NCBI RefSeq assembly: GCF_910588715.1
Contig: NZ_CAJURG010000002.1
Coordinates: forward strand, 168,183 to 232,182
Origin: an uncultured Clostridium sp.
GTDB taxonomy: Bacteria > Bacillota > Clostridia > Clostridiales > Clostridiaceae
Direction of reading: 5' to 3'
Length of the DNA: 64,000 nucleotides
Shown here: positions 16,707 to 25,314 of the stretch, piece after piece
Position numbering within the stretch: the first letter of the stretch is position 1
Layout: the number at the start of each line of letters is the position of its first letter
Made by a program: the position numbers and the translations under genes
The notes under the pieces: generated by a model
What the model saw: only the letters and a program-made list of their open reading frames with translations
Databases searched by the model: none
What the model was told of the DNA's origin: nothing

Positions 16707-17159
16707 TTATTCAGCAGCTTTTTCTGAAGATTTTTCTATTTTATTAGCTTTTTCTTCATCTCTGCATTTAGTCTTAGTTTCTTCTTTCTTAGTATCTTTA
16801 CACTTAGTTTCTTCTTTCTTTACTTCATCTTTGCATTTATCTTTACATTTTTCCTTGCACTTTTCTTCTTTTTTCTTTTCTTCTTTTTCTTTCTTTTTGC
16901 AAGGATTACTTGAAGTTTCTTCTACATCATAATTTGATGATTCCTTAGAAGTTTTTTTACAATTTTCTTCTGTACTCTTTTCTTCTGGAGCCTTTGAAGT
17001 TTCTTTTTCCTTCTTTTGCTCTTTATTTTCGGCAGGTGCTTCTATTGTAGCTTTATTACTGTCTGCTGGACTAGTACTTAAAGTTTGTGCATAAGTAGTA
17101 ACACCTTCAACCATCATTAATGCAGAACATATTAATAATGATACAACTTTTTTCTTCAT
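16707..17159 (-). CDS. Secreted lysine/glutamate/cysteine-rich protein
   Basis: 150 residues. An N-terminal signal peptide (MKKKVVSLLICSALMM... ending near TYAQ at about 25) precedes a low-complexity body made almost entirely of K, E, S, T and D. Seven cysteines occur in the mature chain, each next to lysine, with a CKEKCKDKCKDE core of four-residue spacing. The start is ATG 17159, eight bases after GGAGG; a longer frame to 17210 has no site. It has no family I recognise; periodic CK pairs could bind metal or form disulfide cross-links (inference). Confidence 0.7.
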   Translation of the reverse strand: MKKKVVSLLICSALMMVEGVTTYAQTLSTSPADSNKATIEAPAENKEQKKEKETSKAPEEKSTEENCKKTSKESSNYDVEETSSNPCKKKEKEEKKKEEKCKEKCKDKCKDEVKKEETKCKDTKKEETKTKCRDEEKANKIEKSSEKAAE

Positions 17160-17272
17160 AAATTTTTCCTCCAATGTTTTCTTTAGTTTTATTACTCCTA
17201 AGTATTTCAAATTTAGTATTACCCTTTTTAAGCCAAATTATAATTATTAAACACTTTAGTAAAGTATTAAAA

Positions 17273-18331
17273 TTATGATGTAAATAAATCTTTTTCAACC
17301 ACTAATTTCTTTGATTTGTATAATATAGAAAATATATTTTCATCATAAACTAATATACCTAAATTTGTTCCAGAAAGCATTTTAGGAATCTTAACTCTAA
17401 ATTTTCCATCCTCATTTGCTTGAGCTACTCCCAAAGTTCCCTCTTCAGACATAATAATTATATTACTATTTGGCAAAGTTCTCCCCTTGATATTATCATT
17501 ACTAGATGTAACTTTATCTACCTTCAAACTAACATAATCTTCAAAATCAGAAATTACTTGAGTTGCTATCATTGCATGTTCAACTTTATTTAATTGAAGT
17601 TTAATTTCATTTTCTTCTATTTTAAAATTTAAAACATTATCATTACTTACTTCTTGATAAGAACCTAAAATTTTATAATTATTATTATGTTTAAGTATAA
17701 TTTCATTAATTAAATTTATTTTATTTTCAAAAAAATTATAAGTATCAACATTTTTATTAATTGGATTGTACACTTTATTTACATATATTCTTGCTTTAGG
17801 TGCTAAACTTTTTATTTCTTCTATAATAGTTAAAAAATCTTTTGAAAAATTATTTATTTCATTTAAAATTTCATTTTTAATATTTTCACTATTTAAATGT
17901 TTACTTATTATAGAATCAAATTCTTCTTCATTATAATTTTTAATTAATTCTTTATCTATATTTAAGTTTTTCAATACAGAATTTAAAATATTATTTCCCC
18001 CAATTGATATTGTAATTAAATCTGCATCTTTTATTTTTTTCTTATTATTTTCTATTATATTTAATAAGTCAGAAGAATTTATTCCCTTTTCACTTAAATT
18101 ATAATACTCTAAATTTTCATTTAAAGAATATAAAAACTCCTTAATTAAAGAAACATATTTAACATCATAACTTTCTCTAGAATCTAAAGAAATCTCATCT
18201 CCTATTGCAATATATTTATCTATTTTACACTCATTAATCTTACCATTAACTTGTGCAGCTAAAGGTATAGCTAACACAATAATTGCTATAATTATTATAA
18301 ATACCAGTTTTAATCTACAATTTATTCTCAC
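17273..18331 (-). CDS. GDSL/SGNH hydrolase-like secreted protein lacking the catalytic serine
   Basis: 352 residues: an N-terminal membrane/signal segment (about 8-27), an SGNH-type domain and a C-terminal region resembling a bacterial Ig-like fold (NIKGRTLPNSNIIIMSEEG onward). Block I reads YIAIGDEISLD, so the GDS serine is replaced by glutamate, while block III GGNNIL and a block V-like EHAMIA are kept. That suggests a non-catalytic carbohydrate-binding relative, or a shifted nucleophile. The start is GTG at 18331 after GGAGGAG. It is followed after 113 bases by the secreted Lys/Cys-rich gene. Confidence 0.68.
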   Translation of the reverse strand: MRINCRLKLVFIIIIAIIVLAIPLAAQVNGKINECKIDKYIAIGDEISLDSRESYDVKYVSLIKEFLYSLNENLEYYNLSEKGINSSDLLNIIENNKKKIKDADLITISIGGNNILNSVLKNLNIDKELIKNYNEEEFDSIISKHLNSENIKNEILNEINNFSKDFLTIIEEIKSLAPKARIYVNKVYNPINKNVDTYNFFENKINLINEIILKHNNNYKILGSYQEVSNDNVLNFKIEENEIKLQLNKVEHAMIATQVISDFEDYVSLKVDKVTSSNDNIKGRTLPNSNIIIMSEEGTLGVAQANEDGKFRVKIPKMLSGTNLGILVYDENIFSILYKSKKLVVEKDLFTS

Positions 18332-18356
18332 AATTTCTCCTCCACATTTTACAACC

Positions 18357-18373
18357 CCTATAATTATTATAGG
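18357..18373. promoter_or_regulatory. 17-bp palindrome upstream of the GDSL-like gene
   Basis: CCTATAA-TTA-TTATAGG, perfect 7-bp arms, 26 bases upstream of the GTG start. It could be an operator or a short leader hairpin. Confidence 0.4.
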
Positions 18374-18509
18374 TGCTTTTTCTCTAAATTTATAGATTTT
18401 TTATGGTATTTTTTTCAAAATTTATCTACATAATAGTTGTATATTTTTTAAAATATTTTAAATTTCTACATATTATTTTTTATAATCAATAACTATATTA
18501 ATAAAAAAT

Positions 18510-18550
18510 AAGCTACTATAAGTAATTATATTTATTACCTATAGTAGCTT
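18510..18550 (-). terminator. Terminator of the mscS-mutS-like operon
   Basis: AAGCTACTATAAGTAAT and ATTACCTATAGTAGCTT pair with one mismatch, with A- and T-runs outside. Confidence 0.85.
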
Positions 18551-18557
18551 AAAATTT

Positions 18558-20138
18558 TTACATATATTTTTCTAAAGTTTCAGCTCTATTATAAGATTTT
18601 TTTATTATTTCTTTTGGATAACCTATATGTTCTAAAAGCTTAATGGCGTTACGTGTCTTAGATATTCCTCTTTTTAATTTATAATCAAAACTTAATCCCT
18701 TATTATCTACTTTTTCACTAAAATAGAAAAAGTCATAATTTTCTTTAAGAATATCTGTAAGTTCCCTATCATGGGTTGCAACAATTGATATACTATCTTT
18801 GCTATTAATATATCTTAATATTTCAGCAGAAGATGCTATTCTCTCAATTGGATTCGTTCCTCTAAATATTTCATCTATTGGACAAAATACAGGCAGCTCT
18901 AAATCTAATGCTTTAATTATTCTAAGTAATGCTTCAGCTTCAGCCATATAATAACTTTTTCCTAAAGTAACATCATCACTTGGACTTATTGATGAAACTA
19001 TGTTAAAAAAACAAGCTTCATATTTTTTAGTTAATGTAAAATTAAATGTTTGTGCAAATATAATATTAAGACCTATCATTCTTAAAAATGTGGATTTTCC
19101 AGCCATGTTTGTTCCTGTTAAAACAATTCCCCTTTTTTCAAAGCTTATTGAGTTTGGAACTGCATTCTTTATTAAAGGATGTACACCATCTACTATATTA
19201 ATTCCTACTTTATCTACAAAGTTAGGCCTAGTATATTTGTCCTTTAACTCTTCTTTATATGATGCTATAGATATATAACTTTCTATTTCACCTATTAAAT
19301 AATATAAATCTAAAATATACTCTCTTTTCTCATCTAATAAATTAGCAACTCTATAAAAAGCAGTTTCTTCTAATAAAAATGGAATAGTTAAAACTTCAAA
19401 AACCCCTCCACCTGTATTAGCTAATTGAATTGCTCTAGTGGCTCTATCAATTACCTTTAATTCCTTTAATAAATCTTTAATTTTATTATTATATTCTTCA
19501 ATAACAGGATCATTTATAGCTTGAATCTTTTTTGCAGAAACTATAATATTTCTTAAATAAATTAAACCTTGAGATTTAACATTTTTTCTTTCCTTATCAT
19601 TAATAAATACATTAACCCATAATAGTATAAATGTACCTAAAAGCAACATCGGTTCCTTTAATAATATTGATAATATTATTGTTCCAAACATTAAAATTTT
19701 ACCAAATAACATATATAAATAGTATTTAACTTTATTTTCTTCTAAAGAATCCATTATCATATCTAAGAATGTATTTTTTTTATCATATCCTAGTTTAAAA
19801 TAAACCATTTGAAGCTTTGTTCTTAAATCTGTAGAGCTTCTTAATGTCTCAACTAGTTTATCTCTTTCTTCTAGCTTTTTCTTATCATGAAGTGGATTTC
19901 TAAGCATTTTATATAAAATTGACTCTCCTGCACTACTATAAGTCCTATCAAGCCTTGCAAAGACTTCATCCATATTAAAGTCATCCCAAGTTTGGTCATC
20001 TATTGTATAACCATCATGCTCTTCCATATCGAAATAAGTTCTTATATATTTAAAATTTCTTTTCTTTTTTCTTTCTTCACCAAAGTCCTTTTCCATCATC
20101 TCATAAAGACCTAAAAGTGAATCCATTATATTTTTCAT
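18558..20138 (-). CDS. MutS-family ATPase with membrane segments
   Basis: 526 residues, much shorter than MutS or MutS2. It has only the helical core and the C-terminal MutS ATPase domain: Walker A TGTNMAGKSTFLR near 340, Walker B and ATHDREL. The mismatch-reading N-terminal domain and the Smr nuclease are absent, and two hydrophobic segments (about 140-185) predict membrane attachment. This small MutS-related group is widespread, with no established role; mismatch repair is unlikely. It starts four bases after the MscS stop behind GAAGGA, so the two are co-translated. Confidence 0.8.
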   Translation of the reverse strand: MKNIMDSLLGLYEMMEKDFGEERKKKRNFKYIRTYFDMEEHDGYTIDDQTWDDFNMDEVFARLDRTYSSAGESILYKMLRNPLHDKKKLEERDKLVETLRSSTDLRTKLQMVYFKLGYDKKNTFLDMIMDSLEENKVKYYLYMLFGKILMFGTIILSILLKEPMLLLGTFILLWVNVFINDKERKNVKSQGLIYLRNIIVSAKKIQAINDPVIEEYNNKIKDLLKELKVIDRATRAIQLANTGGGVFEVLTIPFLLEETAFYRVANLLDEKREYILDLYYLIGEIESYISIASYKEELKDKYTRPNFVDKVGINIVDGVHPLIKNAVPNSISFEKRGIVLTGTNMAGKSTFLRMIGLNIIFAQTFNFTLTKKYEACFFNIVSSISPSDDVTLGKSYYMAEAEALLRIIKALDLELPVFCPIDEIFRGTNPIERIASSAEILRYINSKDSISIVATHDRELTDILKENYDFFYFSEKVDNKGLSFDYKLKRGISKTRNAIKLLEHIGYPKEIIKKSYNRAETLEKYM

Positions 20139-20142
20139 TTTG

Positions 20143-20958
20143 CTAATCCTTCTTTTTTATATGTAAATCCATTTGTGGATAAGGTATGCTTATTTCTTCT
20201 TCATCAAATTTAACCTTAACTGATTCAAGTAAGTCAAAATTTACCTTCCAATAATCACCATTATTAACCCAAACTCTTACTACAAAGTTAACAGCACTAT
20301 CTCCATGAGCAGAAAGAGCTATAAATGGTTCTGGAGTTTTTAAAATTAAGTCATGTGCATCTATAATATTAGATAATACTCTCTTAACCTTTAAAACATC
20401 TTGTTCATATCCAACACCAAAAGTTAAATCTACCCTTCTTAATTCTTTTGCTGAATAGTTTACAATACTTCCATTTGCTAAATTACCATTTGGAATAAGT
20501 ATAAGTTTATTATCTACAGTTGTCATATGAGTATAAAACATTCCTATTTTTTCAATAGTACCAGAATGCCCTGACCCCTCAATATAATCTCCAACATTAA
20601 AAGGTCTTATTAATAATATTATTACTCCACCAGCAAAATTAGATAAACTTCCTTGAAGTGCAAGTCCTATTGCAACCCCAGCAGATGCTAAAAGTGCAGC
20701 TATCCCTGTTGTTTTAATTCCTACTTGCTCTAAAAATATGTAAACTACTATCCCTTTTAAGACTACTTCAACAAAAGTATCTAAAAAAGTTCTAATTGTT
20801 ATGTCTACATTTTTCTTTTCTAATGTCTTGCTCATTATATTTACTATCTTTTTAGCAATTTTCCAACCTGCCCATAGTAAAAATAATCCTATAACTAACT
20901 TTATTCCCTCTGTAGTTAGCCATTCAATAAGTCTGTTTATAAATTGTTCTAAATTCAT
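20143..20958 (-). CDS. Small-conductance mechanosensitive channel, MscS family
   Basis: 271 residues, the length of the canonical E. coli-type MscS. Three membrane helices are followed by the glycine/alanine-packed pore helix (IAALLASAGVAIGLALQGSLSNFAGG, about 90-115) and the beta and alpha/beta vestibule domain (RPFNVGDYIEGSGHSGTIEKIGMFYT). It opens on membrane tension to release solutes during hypo-osmotic shock. First gene of a two-gene operon with the membrane MutS-like ATPase. GGAGGAGG lies 13 bases before the ATG, slightly distant. Confidence 0.9.
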   Translation of the reverse strand: MNLEQFINRLIEWLTTEGIKLVIGLFLLWAGWKIAKKIVNIMSKTLEKKNVDITIRTFLDTFVEVVLKGIVVYIFLEQVGIKTTGIAALLASAGVAIGLALQGSLSNFAGGVIILLIRPFNVGDYIEGSGHSGTIEKIGMFYTHMTTVDNKLILIPNGNLANGSIVNYSAKELRRVDLTFGVGYEQDVLKVKRVLSNIIDAHDLILKTPEPFIALSAHGDSAVNFVVRVWVNNGDYWKVNFDLLESVKVKFDEEEISIPYPQMDLHIKKKD

Positions 20959-21228
20959 AACTACAAAATTACCTCCTCCATTTTATTTACTATATTATTA
21001 TATACGTATTTAATCTTTTGTAAACTTGTAATTTATTAGCTTTAAACCTTCTATTTCATTAAAATGTAACTAAAATTATTTTTAAATATTAATATTAATC
21101 ATAAATCTATTAAATTTCCCTTAATATTATCTTAAGCTAATTTCAAAAAAATCATTTTAAGTATATAATATATTTAATTCTTATGACTTCTTAAGCTATC
21201 TTTATAAAAAGGGGGTTATTATAAAATA

Positions 21229-22977
21229 ATGAAGTTCAGCTTAAAAAACTTACCTAAATATTTATTAATTATATTATATCCTTTATTTTTATCAATTTTA
21301 TTAGAATATAATATCTGTCAAAATCTTAATACTACACTAAAATTTTTAATAAAAAAACCTAATATATTATTATTTAATATAATTATTTGCACTATATTAT
21401 TTACTTTAGTTTTTCTAGTATTAAAAAAATCTTATATATCTATGATTCTTCACGGAAGTATACTTTATATTCTTTCTTGCATTGAATATTTTAAATATAA
21501 AACTAGTGGTAGTCATTTGGTAATAAGTGATTTATTGATGACAAAAAACTTAAGTGATGTTGGAAAATTTGCCTCTTTAAAAGTTACTTATCCATTAGTA
21601 ATTAATTTTATATTATTAACATTATATATTTTTTTAACTTACAAAAATAATTTAACCTTAAATTTTTCACTAAAAAAACGTGTTTCTAGTTGTGTTTTTA
21701 TAAGTTTATTAATAATAGTTACTCTTACAACTTCTATTTCTTCAAATATATTTTCAATTTTCGAAATAGAAACTAAAGCTGCTACTAATATATTAGAAAG
21801 TAATGAACAATTTAATGATATAGGTTTTTTACCTTATTTAACTAAAACTACATCAGAAAATTTAATGGACATAGTAAATCCTCCTGAAAATTATAGTTAC
21901 GATTCTATAAAAAAACTATTATCTATCTCAGGTACAACTACAACTTCAGAATCTATATCTAAAAGTTTCCCTAATGTAGTTTTCATAATGTCTGAATCAT
22001 TTAGTGATTTTAGAGTGTTTAATTCTTTAAATATTGATGACTCTATTTATTCTAACTTTGATGCAGTAGGTGCTGAAGGGTATATTGGAAATTGTATAGT
22101 TCCAACCTTTGGTGGTTATACTACAAGAACTGAATTTGAATTATTAACAGGACTTCCAACCTATGCCATTAATACTCCATCAGTTCCACAAAATTTATTA
22201 AAAAAGCAAGAAATTATAGATACATTTCCTAGCTATTTTAAATCACTTGGATACAATACAGCCTATATTCATCCCTTTAGTAAAACCTTTTACGATAGGG
22301 ATACACTATATACAGAATATGGATTTGATAATTTATATTTTGATGACAATATGACAGTTGAAACTGAAAATTTTAGAAGATATGTTTCTGATAAAAGCGT
22401 CTTTAATCAAATAAAAGATGTTTTACAAAAAAATGAAAATCCAAGTTATATATTTGCTACTACTATGCAAAATCATCAACCTTATTACGGTGAAACGGCT
22501 GAAGGTGAAGATCAATTATCATACTATTTAGAAGGAGTTAAAAGGACTAGCTACGAATTACGAGAATTTACAAACTGGTTAAAAGAATTTAATGAGGATG
22601 TATTACTTGTCTTTGTTGGTGATCACTTTCCTTTCTTTACACCTGATGATAATGTTTATAACAGGTTAGGTATCTCTGATGATAATGCTAATTTAATTTA
22701 TAATCAAAAATATATATTATGGAATAACTACGATTCTAGTATTTTAAATAGAGATATAAATACTATTTCTGCCTTCTATATTCCTTATATAGTTACTGAT
22801 TTAATTAATTCTAAAAATACAGACTTTATAAAAACTATGAAAAATATAATGAATGAATATCCATTATATTCACCAAGTATTCAAAGTTCTGATTCTAGAA
22901 ATGAAATTTTAGATTTAATTACTTATGATAAGGTTATTGGTGAAAACTATAGCTCTGATAGATATATCTTAAAATAA
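21229..22977 (+). CDS. LTA synthase family sulfatase-fold membrane protein
   Basis: 582 residues: four or five N-terminal membrane helices (within 1-180) and an extracellular alkaline phosphatase-type domain. The metal-binding MSESFSDF, the catalytic-threonine region GGYTTRTEFELLTGLP and the C-terminal FVGDHFPFF histidine site are kept. Members transfer glycerophosphate from phosphatidylglycerol, either to build lipoteichoic acid or to decorate surface polymers. No glycosyltransferase lies beside it, so which of these cannot be said. GGGGG ribosome binding site, monocistronic. Confidence 0.88.
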   Translation: MKFSLKNLPKYLLIILYPLFLSILLEYNICQNLNTTLKFLIKKPNILLFNIIICTILFTLVFLVLKKSYISMILHGSILYILSCIEYFKYKTSGSHLVISDLLMTKNLSDVGKFASLKVTYPLVINFILLTLYIFLTYKNNLTLNFSLKKRVSSCVFISLLIIVTLTTSISSNIFSIFEIETKAATNILESNEQFNDIGFLPYLTKTTSENLMDIVNPPENYSYDSIKKLLSISGTTTTSESISKSFPNVVFIMSESFSDFRVFNSLNIDDSIYSNFDAVGAEGYIGNCIVPTFGGYTTRTEFELLTGLPTYAINTPSVPQNLLKKQEIIDTFPSYFKSLGYNTAYIHPFSKTFYDRDTLYTEYGFDNLYFDDNMTVETENFRRYVSDKSVFNQIKDVLQKNENPSYIFATTMQNHQPYYGETAEGEDQLSYYLEGVKRTSYELREFTNWLKEFNEDVLLVFVGDHFPFFTPDDNVYNRLGISDDNANLIYNQKYILWNNYDSSILNRDINTISAFYIPYIVTDLINSKNTDFIKTMKNIMNEYPLYSPSIQSSDSRNEILDLITYDKVIGENYSSDRYILK

Positions 22978-22996
22978 TAATAAACAAATATAAAAA

Positions 22997-23043
22997 GGAG
23001 TTATATAATATTAAAAATTCTCAACTTAATATGATATAACTCC
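22997..23043. repeat. Intergenic palindrome copy A
   Basis: GGAGTTATAT (22997-23006) pairs with ATATAACTCC (23034-23043), and inner ATATTA/TAATAT arms extend the stem past one mismatch. It lies between the convergent LTA-synthase-like and Mrp genes, where it can serve as a shared terminator. Confidence 0.8.
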
Positions 23044-23136
23044 ATTTAATTTATATTAAAATTTATTAACATACTATATAAAAAAATTATTTTTATATAG
23101 TAATCTTTATTTATATTTTAAATTAATTCTTTAATA

Positions 23137-23979
23137 CTATAAGACTAGCTTTTTCTTTGATTTTTCTATTATTCTTTCAACTATAGGATCAAATAATTCT
23201 GCTACTTCTTCCTCTTCCTCAATTAATTCAATAGAACCATAATTAGTAATAGCTCTATGCATAGGTAATTCTCCTAAAAGCTCTACATTCATATCATTTA
23301 AGAATTTTTGTGTATTTTCCCCATTAAATAATTTAATAGTCTTATCACAATCTGGACACTTAATGTAACTCATATTTTCTATTACACCAAATATGTCTAT
23401 ATTCATTTTTCTAGCCATATTTATAGATTTAGAAACAATCATAGAAATCATATCTTGAGGAATAGAAACCATTACTACACCTTTTATAGGTATAGTTTGC
23501 ATTACTGTTAGTGGAACATCACCAGTTCCTGGTGGCATATCTATTATTAAATAATCTAGCTCCCCCCAATATACTCCAGTCCAAAATTGCTTTACAACAC
23601 TAACTATAGCTGGTCCTCTCCATATAACAGCTTCATCTTCCTTTTCCACAACAAGATTTAAAGACATAACTTTAATTCCTTCGCTACTCTCTACTGGAAA
23701 AATAAGACTTTCTGTTCCTCTTGCTCTTTCTTCTTCTATATGAAGCAGTCTTGGAATACTAGGTCCTGTTATATCAGCATCTAAAATTCCTACTCTATAC
23801 CCCCTTTGAGCTAATTGTCTAGCTATCATTACAGACATTGTAGATTTTCCTACTCCACCTTTACCACTCATTACAGCTATTATATTTTTTATTTTATTTT
23901 CAGGATTATTTTCTATCCCACATTGTGTTTCATCTTTACCACAAGAACCATGACTCGGACATGTACTACAGTTTCCCAT
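23137..23979 (-). CDS. Mrp/NBP35 family iron-sulfur carrier ATPase
   Basis: 280 residues. Deviant Walker A GKGGVGKST near 40-48, DMPPGTGDVPL, and the CPDC cluster-binding CxxC near 208-211 are the full set for ApbC/Mrp, which binds and hands over [4Fe-4S] clusters as a dimer. The extra N-terminal cysteine-rich stretch (CSTCPSHGSCGKDETQC, 4-20) resembles the ferredoxin-like extension of eukaryotic NBP35 rather than the MIP18 domain of enterobacterial Mrp. It starts behind GAGGTG. Confidence 0.88.
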   Translation of the reverse strand: MGNCSTCPSHGSCGKDETQCGIENNPENKIKNIIAVMSGKGGVGKSTMSVMIARQLAQRGYRVGILDADITGPSIPRLLHIEEERARGTESLIFPVESSEGIKVMSLNLVVEKEDEAVIWRGPAIVSVVKQFWTGVYWGELDYLIIDMPPGTGDVPLTVMQTIPIKGVVMVSIPQDMISMIVSKSINMARKMNIDIFGVIENMSYIKCPDCDKTIKLFNGENTQKFLNDMNVELLGELPMHRAITNYGSIELIEEEEEVAELFDPIVERIIEKSKKKLVL

Positions 23980-24065
23980 TTTACTTCACCTCATTTTATT
24001 TATTACTTTAAAATTTATTTATCCTAAGTTTATTCCTAATATTTTTCTTTGTCAAATCTAAAAAG

Positions 24066-24105
24066 GCCCTTAAGACAAATCTATTATATGAATTTATCTT
24101 AAGAG
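24066..24105 (-). terminator. Terminator downstream of the pcp-cyclotransferase pair
   Basis: On the minus strand GCTCTTAAGATAAAT pairs with ATTTGTCTTAAGGGC and is followed by CCTTTTT. Confidence 0.8.
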
Positions 24106-24114
24106 CACATAAAT

Positions 24115-24555
24115 CTATTTAAGTGATTGTTTTAACATAAATTTTTTCCAATCACCTTTATTTATATAAATACTATTTTTCTCAAAGTCTTCTTTGTCAT
24201 TCATAGCATAATAATAAACATAGCAACTTTCCTTACTTCCATCTGAAAGCTCAACATCCATTACTATTCTATTATACTCATTTCTCTTATCATTTACCCC
24301 ATAGTAATTTTCCATTTTATCCATTGGAATCATTACATCTTCAAAGTCATTTAAAGTCATTATTTCACCAGTTACCACATCTTCTCCCTCTATTAATGCT
24401 GGATATCCCTTATGTGGCATATGATATAACTTTCCCTTTACTTTTCCAACTTGAGCATTTGATACTTTTCCTGATAAATATTTATTGTAATTAAAGAATC
24501 CTGTTCTTAAACTACCATAAACAAAAATCTTCTTTTGTTCTCTCGGTTCTAACAT
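24115..24555 (-). CDS. Gamma-glutamylcyclotransferase-like protein
   Basis: 146 residues with the AIG2/GGCT fold signature FVYGSLRTGFFN near the N-terminus, which forms the substrate loop. Such enzymes turn gamma-glutamyl amines or peptides into 5-oxoproline (pyroglutamate). The start chosen is ATG 24555, one base after the pcp stop, with GGTGGAG as ribosome binding site inside pcp. Its position directly behind pcp supports a role in pyroglutamate chemistry (inference), since both reactions release 5-oxoproline. Confidence 0.8.
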   Translation of the reverse strand: MLEPREQKKIFVYGSLRTGFFNYNKYLSGKVSNAQVGKVKGKLYHMPHKGYPALIEGEDVVTGEIMTLNDFEDVMIPMDKMENYYGVNDKRNEYNRIVMDVELSDGSKESCYVYYYAMNDKEDFEKNSIYINKGDWKKFMLKQSLK

Positions 24556-24556
24556 T

Positions 24557-25198
24557 TTAACAAATAGCTCCACCAACAGCTTTTATATCTTCTTGATTTT
24601 CTACTGCTGCTTTTATTGCTAATTCTAATCCCTTTGATATATCAATTGTGCTCATAGATGGTTTTTCTGGTTTATCTATTACTTGTGCTGGAATATATGG
24701 AACATGTATAAAACCTGCTCTAATATTTGGATACTTCTTGTCTACTAAATATAATACACCATACATTACATGATTACATACAAATGTTCCTGCTGTATTA
24801 GATATGGATGCAGGAATACCATTTATTTTCATTTCATTAACCATAGCTTTTATTGGTAAATTTGAAAAATATGCTGGCTCTCCATCTTCATATATAGAAA
24901 TATCTAATGGTTGATTTCCTTCATTATCTTTAATTCTAGCATCATCTATATTTATTGCAACTCTTTCTGGAGTTATACCAAATCTACCCCCAGCTTGACC
25001 AATTGATATAACTATATCAGGCTTATGTAAATTTATTGCGTCTTCAATTTTTTCTAAGGACTTTCTAAATACTGTTGGAATCTCAAGCTTAATTATCTCA
25101 GCCCCTGAAATAGTATCAGGTAATAGCTTAACTGCCTCTAAAGCAGGGTTTATTGGTTCTCCACCAAATGGATCAAATCCAGTTATTAAAACTTTCAT
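24557..25198 (-). CDS. pcp: Pyrrolidone-carboxylate peptidase
   Basis: 213 residues, full length for family C15. It removes N-terminal pyroglutamate from peptides. The N-terminal LITGFDPFGGEPINPA, the catalytic Glu region (RVAINIDDARIKDNEGNQP), the Cys in NTAGTFVCNHVMYG and the His in FIHVPYIP are intact. It starts after AGGAG and belongs to a run DUF969-DUF979-pcp-cyclotransferase on one strand. A hairpin at 25238-25282 lies before pcp, so it may be partly uncoupled from the upstream pair. Confidence 0.92.
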   Translation of the reverse strand: MKVLITGFDPFGGEPINPALEAVKLLPDTISGAEIIKLEIPTVFRKSLEKIEDAINLHKPDIVISIGQAGGRFGITPERVAINIDDARIKDNEGNQPLDISIYEDGEPAYFSNLPIKAMVNEMKINGIPASISNTAGTFVCNHVMYGVLYLVDKKYPNIRAGFIHVPYIPAQVIDKPEKPSMSTIDISKGLELAIKAAVENQEDIKAVGGAIC

Positions 25199-25237
25199 AT
25201 CATATTCTCCTTTGTTTATTTTTAGTTTATATGAATT

Positions 25238-25282
25238 ATGAGATATTTTCTAAATAAATAAAATCTTTAGAAAATATCTCAT
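25238..25282. terminator. Hairpin between the DUF979 gene and pcp
   Basis: A perfect 15-bp stem, ATGAGATATTTTCTA/TAGAAAATATCTCAT. It would terminate the DUF969-DUF979 transcript or attenuate read-through into pcp. Confidence 0.75.
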
Positions 25283-25314
25283 ATATATTATATCATATTA
25301 AATTAATATTTAAA

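Noticed and set aside
16675..16932. Open frame on the plus strand rich in Ser/Leu/Phe
   Set aside because: It is the complement of the Lys/Glu-rich secreted protein gene, whose codons (AAA, GAA) give Phe and Ser in reverse. No ribosome binding site.
18558..20138. MutS mismatch-repair protein
   Set aside because: It lacks the mismatch-recognition and connector domains and has membrane segments, so the name MutS would mislead.
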